Shown: piece after piece, positions 21,799 to 34,050 of the stretch | Layout of the letters: each line of letters starts with the position of its first letter | How positions within the stretch are numbered: the stretch's first letter is position 1 | Assembly: GCA_022010015.1 (NCBI GenBank) | Contig: CP091735.1 | Coordinates: forward strand, 1,612,001 to 1,676,000 | Direction: 5' to 3' | DNA length: 64,000 bases | From: Clostridium sp. | GTDB taxonomy: Bacteria; Bacillota_I; Bacilli_A; Acholeplasmatales; Anaeroplasmataceae | Notes under the pieces: model-generated | Told to the model about the DNA's origin: nothing | Seen by the model: only the letters and a program-made list of their open reading frames with translations | Database searches by the model: none | Program-made: the position numbers and the translations under genes

Positions 21799-23077
21799 TT
21801 ATTTAAGATTATTTTCGATTACTGTTGCACTTATTTTTGGCATTTTTTTAAAGTTAACTAAATAATTAGTTATTTTTAGAAAATTCAATGTCCTTAAAAT
21901 TACTGAAATTTTGAAAAAAATCAATGTCATCAATATCATAATCACTAACCATCTCTCCAAGAGCCTGAATGTTATCAAAATTAGTTAATTGATAGCTATA
22001 TGTATATTTTTTTAAAAATTGTTAAAATCCTCAATATTGAAATCGTTTAAATTTAGTTCTTTAATTGTTTTCTTTAATTTTGTTACAGCCTTGATAGGAT
22101 CATTTGCTGTTCCAATTAATAAAGCATAGGCTAAATCTTTTATTTGAATGAATTTCATAATATAATCCTGGATTTATAATTTCATTTTTTTATTAATTTT
22201 TTTGATATATTTTTGAGGAATCACTACTTAATACACCTAATATAAAAATCATAATAAAAGGGTGTCAAAGGGGTTATATTCATTTAAGGTATTAAGTCTA
22301 ATTCCTAAAGAAAAATTTTTCCAGCAGTGTTATTTTTTTCCTTAAAACCTTTATATCTTCATCAACTATAATATTTGCAATGTTTGATAAAGATGTAACA
22401 TTATGCTCAGCAAAAAGTATATTTATCTAAATAGCTATTAACAAAATTAATTAAATATTCTTCATCAAAATCACCAACTACAGTTAAAATTAAATTTTTT
22501 TGGATTATAAAATGCTTCATAATTAATTAAAATTTCCTCCAATGTGGTATTTTTTTACATCATTAATTTCACCAGCTATATCATATGAATATCCAGTTTC
22601 TAAAAAAACATATTTTTTTGATTGTTAATGTTTCCATTTTTATAGTCAATGTTTGAGGAATACATATTAATTTCATTACAAATAATTGATTTTTTTCACG
22701 TTCTATGTTTTCTTTCGTAAATCCCTTTGAAAGCATCATATCTATTAATAAGCCAAGCGGCTCATATAAATCGCTAACGGTCTTAAAATAATAAATTGTT
22801 CTATCGTAGGTTGTATAAGCATTAGCGCTAGCACCAAGGCTTGAAAATTTATAAAAAGCATCACTACCATCTGGCATTGCAAAGCATTTATGCTCAATAA
22901 AATGAGCAATACCTGGTTTAGTATTAAATACTTTACCATCAAGGCTAAAATTAAAATCACTAGAACCATATTTAACACTAAACATTGCAAATGAGCTTTT
23001 AAATCCAGTACGCTTAATATAGCGAAGGTGCATTCCATATTTTTAAATTTTAAATATTTCGATTCTAAATTATTCAC
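21799..23077 (-). CDS. M16 family zinc peptidase (YmfH-like)
   Basis: The zinc motif HFIEH (in PGIAHFIEHKCF) shows the active M16 subunit. The context is FSLDGKVFNTKPGIAHF and FSSLGASANAYTTYDRT, as in YmfH. The GTG start at 23075-23077 has GGGGTG upstream and overlaps the TGA of the preceding gene. Only the N-terminal 150 residues are open; the rest is broken about ten times in A/T runs and ends near SATVIENNLK at 21799. It likely forms a pair with the inactive subunit encoded just upstream. Confidence 0.82.
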
Positions 23078-24339
23078 TTTTTATCACCCCTTGCTACATA
23101 TTTAAAGGCTAATTTCAATTTTTTTGCAGCTTTAATAACATCATTAATGCTTAATTCTTCTATTAATTTTTATTCTATCATCTATACTTAAATTTTTTTA
23201 TCCATAAATAGATCATTGATAATTTGCTCTTTTAAGCTTTGTTATTTGATAATCACATGTTTCTCTTAAAGAATTAATTAACTTATTTTTTTAGGCTATT
23301 AAATTCAGCAGTAGTTATATTTTTCCTGCTTTATGCTTGCTATTTCCTCTTCAATTGCGGCAATTGCTATATCAATATTTTTTTGGCATCTGTTCCAAGT
23401 GAAACTAAAACAAAACCAAAATTTGCATAATATGCTGAATATATATCATAACATAATCCCTTTTTCTTCTCTTACATTTTAAAAAAATAATTTTGATGTT
23501 GAATCACCGCCTAATATAAAGGTAGCAAGGCTGGCCGCAATTGCATCTTTTTCATCATAAAAAGGCGCATTTTCATAAATTAAACGAATATATGCTTGAT
23601 CAATTTCATCATTTTTCTATTAATTCTTCATAATTTTTCAATTCTTTTTACGATGCTTCATATATTTAGCAAAACAAACATTATTGTCATTAGTAAAATC
23701 TCTATCAATGTCTCCATCAATATAAGATACCTCATTTTTTTGGATTTAAAATCAAGATAATAATCATATAAGGTATTTGGAGTTATTTTTGTCTAATTCA
23801 TCAATAATACATTCATCAAAAAAAGCTCAGAAAAAAATCCATTTTTTAAAAAAATAAAGAAAGTGCTCTTTTGGTCGCATAAAATCCTCTATCGTCATTG
23901 TAATGAAGAATTGCCGTTTTTTTAATTCCTTTTTAGCATAGTTAAACATATTTAATTTGAAACGCTTGTTCCAAACATTTGGTTCATTAATAATCAAATT
24001 AAAGGTGCTAAGAATTTTATCCAAATTATAATTATCATCTAATGAATATTTAGGATTCATAGCATTCATTGTAAATGATAAACTCATATAATCGCCAAGA
24101 TTAACTATTTTTTTACTCCTGGCTGCATATTATAGTTTCCTTCTAAAAATTTAGAAAACTCTTCAATTGTTTTATACTTTTTTTATTACTAAGTGAAAGA
24201 CAAATTGCTAATAAATTAGCTATTGTCACTTCATCTTTTTTTAAATTCTTTAATATATCTTTTATTAATAATTATGCTATGAAATCGATCATCAAATATT
24301 TTTATACATATTTTTTTCACCTATCTTTATGGTATCCAT
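23074..24339 (-). CDS. M16 family inactive peptidase subunit (YmfF-like)
   Basis: The N-terminus MDTIKIGEK and the block LLAICLSLSNKKYKTIEEFSK (about residue 40) match the non-catalytic M16 homologue YmfF, and no HxxEH motif is seen. It ends YVARGDKK, with its TGA overlapping the next gene's GTG. The frame is broken in many A/T runs and only about 85 residues near 23830-24087 are open. ATG 24337-24339; the ribosome-binding site is poor. Paired ymfF-ymfH genes are common in Firmicutes. Confidence 0.75.
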
Positions 24340-24387
24340 TTTTTTGAAGGACTTATAATTTAAAATAAAAGTCTTTATTTTTCAAAA

Positions 24388-24432
24388 AAATCTTCGTTTT
24401 AAATTTTTTTAGCTTAAAACGAAGAAATTTCT
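24388..24432 (-). terminator. deoD terminator
   Basis: The stem CTTCGTTTTAA / TTAAAACGAAG is followed by a U7 tract on the minus strand. It is a strong intrinsic terminator two bases after the deoD stop. Confidence 0.88.
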
Positions 24433-24433
24433 T

Positions 24434-25161
24434 TTATTCAGCTAATGATAAAGCTAATTTCATCATATTTGTAAAGCATTTTTTTGTCTTTCCTCTGCAC
24501 TTGTTACAACATGAGTTATAAATGAATCAGAAATTGTTAAAAGACAAGCAGCCTTTTTTTATTTAAAGTCAAAGCATTTGTAAATAAAGCAAAGCATTCC
24601 ATTTCAACAGCCTTACAGCCATGTCTCATCCCTTACCTTCTCCCAAATTTTTGCATCCTCATGATAGAAAACATCAGATGAATGAACGCATGCTTCCTTT
24701 AATTCAATATTAAGATTTTTTTAGCATTTTCTCTTAATTTGTTATTTATTTCATCATTACTTAACATTTCATGAGCTGTATAACCATTTTTGTGCTAAAG
24801 CGAATGTAGATTCACTCCAAGCTTTGGTAACTAAAACTGTATCATAAACGTCTAAATCCGCACTATAAGCACCTGCAGAGCCAATTCTTACAATTGTTTC
24901 AACATCATAAAATTTATAAAGCTCGTAAGAATAAATTCCAATTGATGCCATTCCCATTCCTGAGCCCATAACACTTATCTTCTTGCCATTATAATAGCCA
25001 GTATAGCCATACATATTTCTTACATGATTAAATTCTTTAACATCAGTTAAAAAGTTATCTGCGATAAATTTTGCTCTAAGGGGATCACCAGGCATTAAAA
25101 CTATTTTAGCTATATCATCCTTATTTGCACAGCCATTGTGTGGTGTTGGTATATTAGTCAT
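24434..25161 (-). CDS. deoD: Purine nucleoside phosphorylase
   Basis: DeoD splits purine nucleosides with phosphate for salvage. VLMPGDPLRAKFIADNFL binds phosphate, and GSGMGMASIGIYSYEL and VRIGSAGAY follow; EMECFALF is the nucleoside-binding block. ATG 25159-25161 with GGAGG upstream, overlapping the deoC end by eight bases. The first 125 residues are open. Breaks at about 24787, 24720, 24640, 24560 and 24480 scatter the C-terminal half, which ends KLALSLAE. Confidence 0.9.
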
Positions 25162-25808
25162 TGTTGTATTCCTCCATAATTGTTACTCCATTACTTGTTC
25201 CTATTCTTGTGGCGCCAGCATTAATCATTTCTTCCATTTGGGCTTTATTTCTAACACCACCAGAAGCTTTTACTCCCATTAGTGTGCCTACTGTTTCGCG
25301 CATAAGCTTAACATCACTTATTGTTGCTCCCCCAGTGCCAAAGCCTGTAGAAGTCTTAACAAAATCAGCTCCTGCTTCTTTTGCAAGCTTTGAACATTCT
25401 ATTTTTTCTTCATCAGTTAAATAGCAGGTTTCAATTATAACCTTAGTTAACACACCATTTGCTGCTTTAACAACAGCTTTAATATCATTTAATACAGTTT
25501 CATAATCATGAGCTTTAGCAGCACCAATATTAATTACCATGTCTACCTCATCAGCTCCATCAGCAATTGCTCTTGTTGTTTCATAAGCCTTTACATCTGA
25601 TGTATTTGCTCCAAGTGGAAAGCCGATTACCGTACAAACCTTAACGTCAGTTCCCTTAAGTAGACTATGAGCAAATTCTACATAACATGGGTTTACACAA
25701 ACTGAGGCAAAATGCTCCTTATATGCATCATTACATAATTTTTAAAATATCATCCTTTGTTGCTATTGCCTTTAGCAATGTATGATCAATGTATTTGTTT
25801 TTTTCCAT
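25154..25808 (-). CDS. deoC: Deoxyribose-phosphate aldolase
   Basis: DeoC cleaves deoxyribose 5-phosphate into acetaldehyde and glyceraldehyde 3-phosphate, downstream of nucleoside phosphorylases. The Schiff-base lysine lies in ADFVKTSTGFGTGGAT, and ETCYLTDEEK is typical. ATG 25806-25808 with AAAGGATG upstream. One break at about 25741 (A5 read as 4) joins MEKNKYIDHTLLKA to the main open part. The deoC-deoD pair is an operon. Confidence 0.93.
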
Positions 25809-25821
25809 AATAAATCATCCT

Positions 25822-26696
25822 TTATAAATCTAATAATTTTGTTTGGTCTACTTCAATAAATGTATTTGGTATTAAAGTGAACTTTGTTTTTTTCAAAAAT
25901 TTTACGAACTTTTTTTCATATCTTTTTAAGGTTATATAGGTAACGCCAAAAAAACATTTGTTTCAGCCATTTTTTTATTATTTTTACCACATTTATCTAA
26001 AAATTCACTAGCACTTATATAACGTATGTCTTTGTCCATATAAATAATATAATCGACAAATGGTGGTAAAATAAAAGGTGAGAATCCATCATATCTAACA
26101 GCAAATTTAATATTTCTATCGCCCTTTTCAGCTAAAAAGACATAATCCAAAGCAATCAATTTCTCATCCTTGTATTTAGCTTCAATTGTTGTTTTATTTA
26201 ATAAATACGAAAATACAGCCTCAAGTTCTTTTTGCTGAACCCTTATAATAATCTAAAAATTCATCCTCATATTTCATCTTATAAGCCTGTTTTTATCTTA
26301 TTATAGGCCTGAACAAGCATTGGCAATCTAAAAAGATGAAACATCCTCATATAATTCATTATAAATATAAAAAAATTAAATTTTTTTGACATAATTCTTT
26401 ACAAATATCAAATAAAATGTTAGCCTTAAACGTTGGTAATAAAACGGGAACTTCTAGACGAATATTAATATCATAAAATGCAGGATTTAGCTTTTTCAAT
26501 ATGAGGAACTACACTTTTTATTACCTAAAACAAATTTAGCTGAAAAAAATCTAAAAAAATCATTAGTATAAATCAAATGGTATTCTTCATTCTGCTGTTC
26601 TATTTTTAAATCCTTTCATTGATTGAAAGAAAGCTAAAACATCTGCTTTATCATAATATCTAACTTGTTCTTTTAAAAATAATAACAAACATTCAT
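25822..26696 (-). CDS. Unknown protein upstream of deoC
   Basis: After about ten run-length corrections a product near 285 residues is obtained, from ATG 26694-26696 (GAGGTGG upstream) to the stop at 25822, 14 bases before deoC. Readable parts are EQVRYYDKADVLAFFQSMKG, YDGFSPFILPPFVDYIIYMD, IRYISASEFLDKCGKN and FTLIPNTFIEVDQTKLLDL. The protein is acidic/aromatic and soluble by appearance. I recognise no family. It probably shares a transcript with deoC-deoD. Confidence 0.45.
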
Positions 26697-26769
26697 TACT
26701 ACCACCTCAATAATCGTAAAATTCCATAACTATTTTTACCATTTATTCTCATAAAAGTAAATATTTAAA

Positions 26770-26800
26770 AAAATTTAAGGAAGCCTAAGCCTCCTTAAAA
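26770..26800 (-). terminator. ileS terminator
   Basis: TTAAGGAGGC / GCTTCCTTAA with a short loop, flanked by T runs, follows the ileS 3' end. Confidence 0.75.
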
Positions 26801-26803
26801 AAA

Positions 26804-29527
26804 CTAAAAAAATATTTATTAACAATGTCATTACATCTTGGACATAAGTCGTTATCTAAAAAGCTTAGGAACAATCATACGGCATCTTTGACATGTACAG
26901 CCATCACAAGCACTAACCTTAACATTAAATGCTTCACCATCTAAAAATTCAACCTTAGATACGATTAAAATTTGGGCAATATTAGTATTTAAGCTATCAA
27001 AAATGGCCTTAGCATTTTTGATCAAGAGTAATTGTAAGCTTTAGCTGTAAAGCTCTTACCAATTATTTTTTTGATTACGTGCTTCTTCTAATTCCTTTAA
27101 AATTACATCACGATATTTCATAAATTCATCAAAATTATTTTCTAAATCCTGATAAGAACTATAATCCTTAGGTGTAGGAATATCGCATAAAGCTATATCA
27201 GCCTTTTCTTTATATTTTTAAAGTATCATATGCTTCACTTGTAGTATGAGGGATAATTGGTGTAAGAAGTTTTAATAAGCCTAAAAGAATTTCATACATT
27301 GCTGTTTGTGTTGATCTTTTTTCGCATAGATTCACTAGGCTCAATGTATAGAATATCCTTTGTAAAATCAAGGAAGAAGCTTGATAATTCATTTGCTACA
27401 AAAGAATTAATCTTTCGATAAACATCACCGAAATTAAATTCCTCATAATTTTTACGAGTTTCAGCTAAAAGCTTATTCCACTTAATTAAGATATATTTAT
27501 CAACTGATTCTAATTCGTCAAATGCTAAAAGGTGATTTAGGATCAAAATCAGCAGTATTAGCTAGCATAAATCTAATTGTATTTCTTACCTTACGATAAG
27601 CATCAGACACCTGCTTAATTAAGTTATTACCAATTCTAACATCGGCTTGATATTCAACACTGCTTACCCAGAATCTTAAAACATCAGCACCAAATTCATT
27701 ACAAATTTTTGCTGGGTCAACTGTATTTCCTAATGATTTACTCATCTTACGACCCTGCTCATCCATAATAAAGCCATGTGATACTACTGTTTTATATGGA
27801 GCAATCCCAGTTGTTGCTACTCCAGTAATAATTGATGAATTAAACCATCCACGATATTGATCTGATCCTTCTAAATATAAATCAGCAGGATATTTTTAGG
27901 TTTCTTCTTTCTAATAGCTTATGACTTGAACCAGAATCGAACCAAACATCCATAATATCAGTTTCTTTAGTAAATTCACCATTAGGACTACCAGGATGAG
28001 TGAATCCTTCAGGTAATAGCTCTTTAGCAGTTCTTTCAAACCAAACATTTGAACCATATTCCCCAAACAAATCAGCAACATGCTTTAAAATCAGCTTGAT
28101 CTAAAAATTGCTTCACCATTTTCAGCATAGAAAATTGGAATTGGAACGCCCCACGCTCTTTGACGAGAAATACACCAATCATGACGATCTTTAATCATAT
28201 TCGAAATACGAAGTTCTCCCCATTTTGGATTCCAATTAACATTCTTAATTGCTTCTAAAATATCATCCTTAATTGGATCAATTGATGCAAACCATTGAGG
28301 TGTAGCACGGAAAATAACTGGCTTCTTTGTACGCCAATCATGAGGATAGCTATGGGTAATAGGATAAAGCTTCAATAAGCAACCACAAGCATCTAAATCT
28401 GCAATGATTGGATCCTCTGATGCCTCATAATATAATCCTGCATATTTACCAGCCGCTTCAGTTTGAACGCCTTTATCATTAACGCAAACTAAGATATCTA
28501 GACCATATTGTTTACCTGCATTATAATCCTCTTCACCGTAGCCTGGAGCAATATGAACAAAGCCAGTACCATCAGTTGTAGTAACATAATCAGCATTTAT
28601 AACTGGAGAAATTCTATCATATAAAGGATGCTTATATTTTAAATTTAAAAAGCTCATTGCCTTGCTTGTGATCTAAGACCTTTACATCACTTAATTCAAG
28701 GAAGCTAGTTAAGCTAGCTAAAAGATCTGTAGCACAAATCATCTTACCCTTGTTTGAATCAAATAAGGTATAATTAATATCAGGGCCAGCACATACTGCA
28801 AGGTTACCAGGTAATGTCCAAGGTGTTGTAGTCCAAACCATAAATGCGGCATCCTTGTAGTCGCCTTCACCATTAACAATTGGAAGCTTAAAAATAAATT
28901 GATTTTGATGTTATATCTTTATATTCAATTTCGGCCTCAGCAAGGGCTGATTCACTTGATGGTGACCAATAAACAGGCTTTAATCCTTTATAAATCAATC
29001 CTTTTTCTGCCATTTTTGCAAAAACTAAAATTTGATCACGTTCAAAATCATGCTGTAATGTAATGTAAGGATGTTCAAAATCACCCAAAACACCAAGACG
29101 CATAAAGCCTTTCTTTTGACGCTCTACCTGCTTATAGGCATATTCCTCGCATAGCTTACGAAATTCGCTTTTTTTCCATTTGCTTACGATTTACGCCAGC
29201 CTTTTTGTAAGGCATTTTTCAATTGGAAGACCATGTGTATCCCATCCTGGAATATAAACACTCTTGTATCCTGTCATATTATGATATCGTACTACAATAT
29301 CCTTTAATACCTTATTCATAGCATGACCAACATGAATATCACCATTTGCATAGGGAGGACCATCATGAAGGGTATATTCCTTCTTGCCCTCATTTTTGTT
29401 TAATTATTTCATTATATAGATCCATATTCTGCCATTTTTCCTGAATTTTAGGTTCTTTAACTCCTAAATTTCCACGCATTTCAAATGTTGTTTGACCCAT
29501 ATAAAGTGTATCTTTAATTTCTGTCAT
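26804..29527 (-). CDS. ileS: Isoleucyl-tRNA synthetase
   Basis: IleRS charges tRNA-Ile. The class I motifs are NGDIHVGHAMN (HIGH-like) and GRKMSKSLGN. The editing domain and WCISRQRAWGVPIP are present, and the C-terminus has the zinc cysteines CDGCTCQRC and CPRC. ATG 29525-29527 has AAAGGAG upstream and a T-box leader before it. At least nine breaks are seen (for example 28892, 28650, 28102, 28085, 27897, 27537, 27312, 27220), each repaired by removing one or two A/T bases. The stop is within the last T run; 26804 is the best estimate. Length is about 900 residues. Confidence 0.93.
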
Positions 29528-29548
29528 TTCTAAATTCTCCTTTCAAAT

Positions 29549-29765
29549 AAAAAAAGCATCCTTAATTAAAAGGACGCTTGATAACGTGGTACCACCTTTA
29601 TTCGATTATTAAATAATCGCACTCAATTCCTTAACGCGGAGGCACGGATATGACTTATCATCATATCATCTAGCTAGTGATCCAAAAATTAACCATTTTA
29701 CTACCTTTCACCATACGTAGCTCGCTAAAAAACTTCATCTAATTTTTCGTCTAGTATTCGACTTA
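29549..29765 (-). promoter_or_regulatory. T-box leader of ileS
   Basis: The minus strand carries the T-box core AAGGTGGTACCACG (29584-29597), a terminator AAGCGTCCTTTT...AAGGATGCTT with U7, and an upstream stem I whose specifier is plausibly ATC (in TTGGATCACTAG), an Ile codon. Uncharged tRNA-Ile should favour antitermination and ileS expression. Confidence 0.92.
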
Positions 29766-29809
29766 TTTATTATTATATTAAAATTATTTATTATTTTTCA
29801 AGGCCTAAT

Positions 29810-30153
29810 TAGATATTTTCCACAAATTCCTTTTAAAGACCCATCCAAATAATCTTCTTTTTCTTGCAAATAAATAGGTAACCTCATTAATTTTTAATAG
29901 TTTCTTCCACCAAGAGCATAGCAAGCTCCTGCGAAAAAAAGCCAAAAAAATTTATTCTTCTCAATAAATTCTAAATTATCCAAATTAATAACTAAAGGCT
30001 TTCCTTCCTTCATTTCATCTACTAAATTTGCAGCTCTTTCATCATCATTTTTCAATTTGTTCGAAAAATAATACGATCAGCAGCACTTTCTTCAGATTCA
30101 TTTATTTGCTCTGCTCTTTTAGAATATTCATCCTTTTTGGAAAATAGACCCAT
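29810..30153 (-). CDS. sepF: Cell division protein SepF
   Basis: About 113 residues. The core reads ERAANLVDEMKEGKPLVINL, then FFAGACYALGG, KINEVTYLFARKEDYLD and GFVENI, matching the SepF (DUF552) domain that bundles FtsZ filaments and anchors them to the membrane. The N-terminus MGLFSKKDEYSK is basic rather than a clear amphipathic helix. The ATG (30151-30153) overlaps the stop of the condensin ATPase gene (TAATG), so its translation is coupled to that gene. A sepF-to-ileS neighbourhood is known from Bacillus, where ylmG, ylmH and divIVA lie between; here they are absent. Breaks at about 30055, 29930, 29950 and 29890. Confidence 0.8.
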
Positions 30154-33100
30154 TATTCTTCTTCCTCCCCTACTGTATCCTCATCGGTAGTAATCATTGG
30201 TAAAACCTGTGCCTTACTTCCCTTACGAACCATAATTAAAGTTGTATCAGCATATTTATTTAATAAACTCATACGTTGAGGTGGACAAGCAATTATAACC
30301 TGTAATGGCATTGATGTTATGAAATTCATCATTGCATGCATACGCGCTGCATCCATTTTATCGAAAACCTCATCAAACATTACAAGACCAATTGAATCAC
30401 CAAGTCTACCATTATTTTTTTAGTATAAACTCTTACAAATGAAGCGATAATCGCAACATAGAATGGCACCTGGGTTTCTCCTCCTGATTTTTCTTTAAAT
30501 ACCTTAGAATATGACATTGTCTCACCACGTTCATTAGTAATTTTAATATCATAATCCATATATGTTCTATAATCAGTAAATTTATTAATAGCACCATTAC
30601 TATTAGTTTCATCTACAGACAAGCTTTCGAATAATTCAGTAATTTGTTGTTCATAACGAGCTTGGAAATCATATGATAGAATTCCTTCCTCAGTTGTTGA
30701 CAAATCAGATGTAACCATTTCATAAAACTGTGAATATTCATTGCTTTTTAGGGAAAAACAAATTCATATGAATCATTACCAAATTTAATAGTTGATAGGG
30801 TATCATTAATTTTTTTGAATTTCCGCTTCAGCTGTTTTTAATGTTATTTCTAAGCTTAGCTAAGAAATCCTCTCTAAAAAAACAATTTCAGCAGCTTCAC
30901 GAGCTTCTCTTACCTTTTGTTCATAGGTAATAAGTTCACTTTTTTTGAAGTTTTTGATAGCTCAGCCTCAAATTTAGGCATTTCCGAATTACCAATTGAA
31001 TATGTTGAGCTATATGTGTTAATATATTCGTATTGTTTTTGTATGAAGTGTATCTGAAGCCTGTGTATATGAATTTTCTTCAGTCTTATATAAATCCTCA
31101 AAATGCTTAACAGCACTATCAAAGCGCATATCCTTAAGAACGCTATCACATTCATTCTTAGCATTTCTTTCTAATTCAAAATTATTATTAATCAAATTCT
31201 TTAAATTAGCTTCATTTTGATTAATTAAGGCAGTTTTTCTTCAACGATCTCTTTTTAGTGATGCAATTTTTTTGTTTAATATTACCAATTTCTTGAGATG
31301 TTTGTTGCTTTAGCATATCATTATTTTTTTGATACTAGCAATAACCTTATTATATCTATCCTCAAGGTCGGAAGCTGTCATTTCATCTTGACGTTCCTTT
31401 TTCTTGTAATAAATTCTTTAAGGTTACTTCCTCCATTTGTAAATTATAAGCACCATCTAAATCTCTAATTAAAGCTTGGAAATCAATATTAGAAACAATT
31501 TCAATTTCATTTCTAGCATTAGAAATTTGTTCCTCAAGCTCATTATATTTTAACAATGTTTCTTCAGCCTTTGCTTCCCATTGAGCCTTTTGCATTGCTA
31601 CAACATTCTTACCCATATATGGTTTAGCAATATTCGGATTAAGATTTGTAACAGTGTAATTAGTATAAAGTAATCCATCCTTAGTTACAGATGTATGGAA
31701 ACGCTCAAGCTCCATTTCATTTGAGCACATTATAACATTTCCACATGTCATATTAATGTATCTTTGGGCATCCATATTCTCACTCTTCATAATAGATGCT
31801 AAAGAATTAGGTTCAAAACGATTAAACTTAGTAATTTGCTTAGTATTAACAAGACCTATACCATATACACGATAATTATTCTTGATTCTGGCAAAAATTT
31901 GTAACGCTTGATCATAATATCTAGGTTCAACAATCATATTAAAACGACGATTTCCTAAATACATTTCAATTGTATCAGCCCATTCATAATCAGTTATATC
32001 AACTAAATCAGCAAAGAAATAAATAGAAACATCATAATTATAAATTCGCTTTAAGGCTGATTGAATTTCATTTCGCATTTGAACTAAAGCAGTAGGATAA
32101 GGAACATTGCTTTGATTTAAGCTACCAAGGGTAATTCTTATCTCATTCATTTCCTTTTCCAAATCATCTAATTCACGTTCAAGCTTACCAACAGTTTGGT
32201 TTGATGAAGCAACAATAGAGGATATACGTTTAGAAATATCAGAAAGCATAATTTTAGTTGATTCAACATCATGCTCAGTCATCTTTACAAGACTCATATT
32301 TGCAAGATCTGTATAGATTTTATTATTTGATATCTTACGTAATTTATTAACGTTTTTCCTTTAAAGAAGCAACACTTCCTAAAAAAATCTTTCCTCAACG
32401 AATTGATACTCATTAATCTTTTTGGCGACATTCATTAATTTTTTTATTAATATATTCAGCATTTTTTTAAAATTAGTATCATTCTTTAAAAGCATTATAA
32501 ATCTCTTTACTTTCTTCATCTAAGGCATCCATTTCCTTTTGGATTCTTAAAATACTTTCTTCTTTTTGATTTTTTTGTAAAGTTTCATTTTTGAACAATA
32601 CCGCTTTTTAGCCTTTTTCTAATTCTTCTTTAATGCCAGTAGATTCCAATAATTTTTAGAATATATTGATAATAATCCTTGTTTTTCATTGATTTTTTTA
32701 AAACCTCATTATAAAAGATTTTTCAATATTTTTTTAAATCTTCAATCTTGGTCTTAATAACCTTTAAGGTAGCTTCAAGTTCCTTATAGGAACGAATTGA
32801 ATCCTTAATTGCTGATACATCAATTTCTTTTTTTCTTCCAAAAATATTTTTGATAGATAAACTCTTTAACATCAGGAATTGGTTTCAAAGCAAGTGCTTT
32901 AGGAATCAATTTAAAGAAATCCTCATTAATAGAACCAAATGCTGTTCTAAAGCCTCTCTTTGCTTCCTTTTTAGTTAAATAAAACTCAAAATCAGTATTA
33001 TGCTTTCTAAATTCAACAGTACCATAGATGGCTTTATTTTCTGAAATAAAGAATGAATCATCCATTGGCTTATTTGCATAGTAAAAAATTGTTTTAACTG

Positions 33101-33457
33101 GAGTTAAATCACCAAAGGCATCAATTACTGTTCCGATTGTAAATTTTTCATCTGCTCCCTCATCATAAAATTCCAAAGCAATATGACCACTAACATCACC
33201 ATCACGTAAATATTCCTTATCATCTATTCCTAGCTTACATTTAACATAGCCTCTTAAATCACGTTTACCCTTTTCGTTAGCAGCAAGGTTAAAGGCAGTA
33301 TCTCCACCAGTTATCAAAAAAATGTAATTGCATCCATTATTGTTGATTTACCAGAAGCATTAGGACCTGTTAATAAAACATTATTTTTTTAATATTGATA
33401 GTTTCATTAGCAATGTAATGCCAATTAATCAAACGAATCTTAGTTAATTTTTTTCAT
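30153..33457 (-). CDS. JetC/MksB/MukB-like SMC ATPase
   Basis: An SMC-type ATPase of about 1,090 residues. It has an N-terminal P-loop TGPNASGKSTIMDA (about residue 30), two long coiled-coil stretches rich in Lys/Glu/Leu, a hinge-like middle (DVSIYFFADLVDITDYEWAD), signature KSGGETQVPFYVAI and Walker B LVMFDEVFDKMD. These match JetC of Wadjet systems and MksB/MukB condensins, which extrude DNA loops. ATG 33455-33457 starts inside the jetB stop region. About 15 A/T-run breaks. The adjacent DUF4194-like and JetA-like genes complete a three-subunit condensin. It ends TVGEEEE with its stop coupled to sepF. Confidence 0.85.
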
Positions 33458-33458
33458 T

Positions 33459-34050
33459 CTATTCTGCTCCCTCCTGAGTAATACGGTCTAGCGTCTTAGC
33501 TATTTCCGTAATATCAGCACTTTCAATTGCCATCAAAATTGTTGGTAAAATAACAATCTTTGATGAAGAAGATTGAATATCACCAATAATTTCTATAAGA
33601 TTATATTTTCTAAATAATCTTAAGGAATTGACTAAATCGGTTTTATTAATCTTTCTTTTTAATCTCTAGATAATCATATTTTTTTCATGTAAATCAGAAA
33701 TACTACAAACAACATTTTTCATTTAATGAGGTTTCTTTTAGCTTTTCATGATAAAGTAATCTAATTATTAAAAGTAAAATACTTTCATCACGCTTTAGTT
33801 TAAGTGTATTTGTCTGATTTCCTCCCTGAAGCATAACAGCACCAGTAGCTGTATCAAGCTTTAGGGTATAACCAAGGATCTCAAAAAATTGATCGAATAC
33901 CTCTTTATAGTTGATAAAGAAATAATAATCCTCCTTATTATCCTTTTTTTATCCCTTGCTAAAAAAAGGTAGTAGCAAGTAATCTATTACAAATGTCCGC
34001 AAACATTCTTTTTTTGGGTTACACCCATATTTTTCATAAATCTCTAGCAT
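33459..34050 (-). CDS. JetB/MksE-like condensin subunit (DUF4194)
   Basis: About 195 residues: MLEIYEKYGCNPKK, FFEILGYTLKLDTATGAVML, LKLKRDESILLLIIRLLYHE and LVNSLRLFRKYNLIEIIGD. This winged-helix pattern with an internal DESILLL block matches DUF4194 (JetB), the equivalent of MukE/MksE, which links the kleisin to the SMC heads. ATG 34048-34050 overlaps the jetA stop (TAATG). It ends RITQEGAE. Breaks at about 34008, 33955, 33717 and 33655. Confidence 0.75.

Noticed and set aside
29810..30153. The gene after jetC as a JetD nuclease.
   Set aside because: It is too short (about 113 residues) and its motifs are those of SepF; no DUF3322/DUF2220-like stretch was seen in the window.
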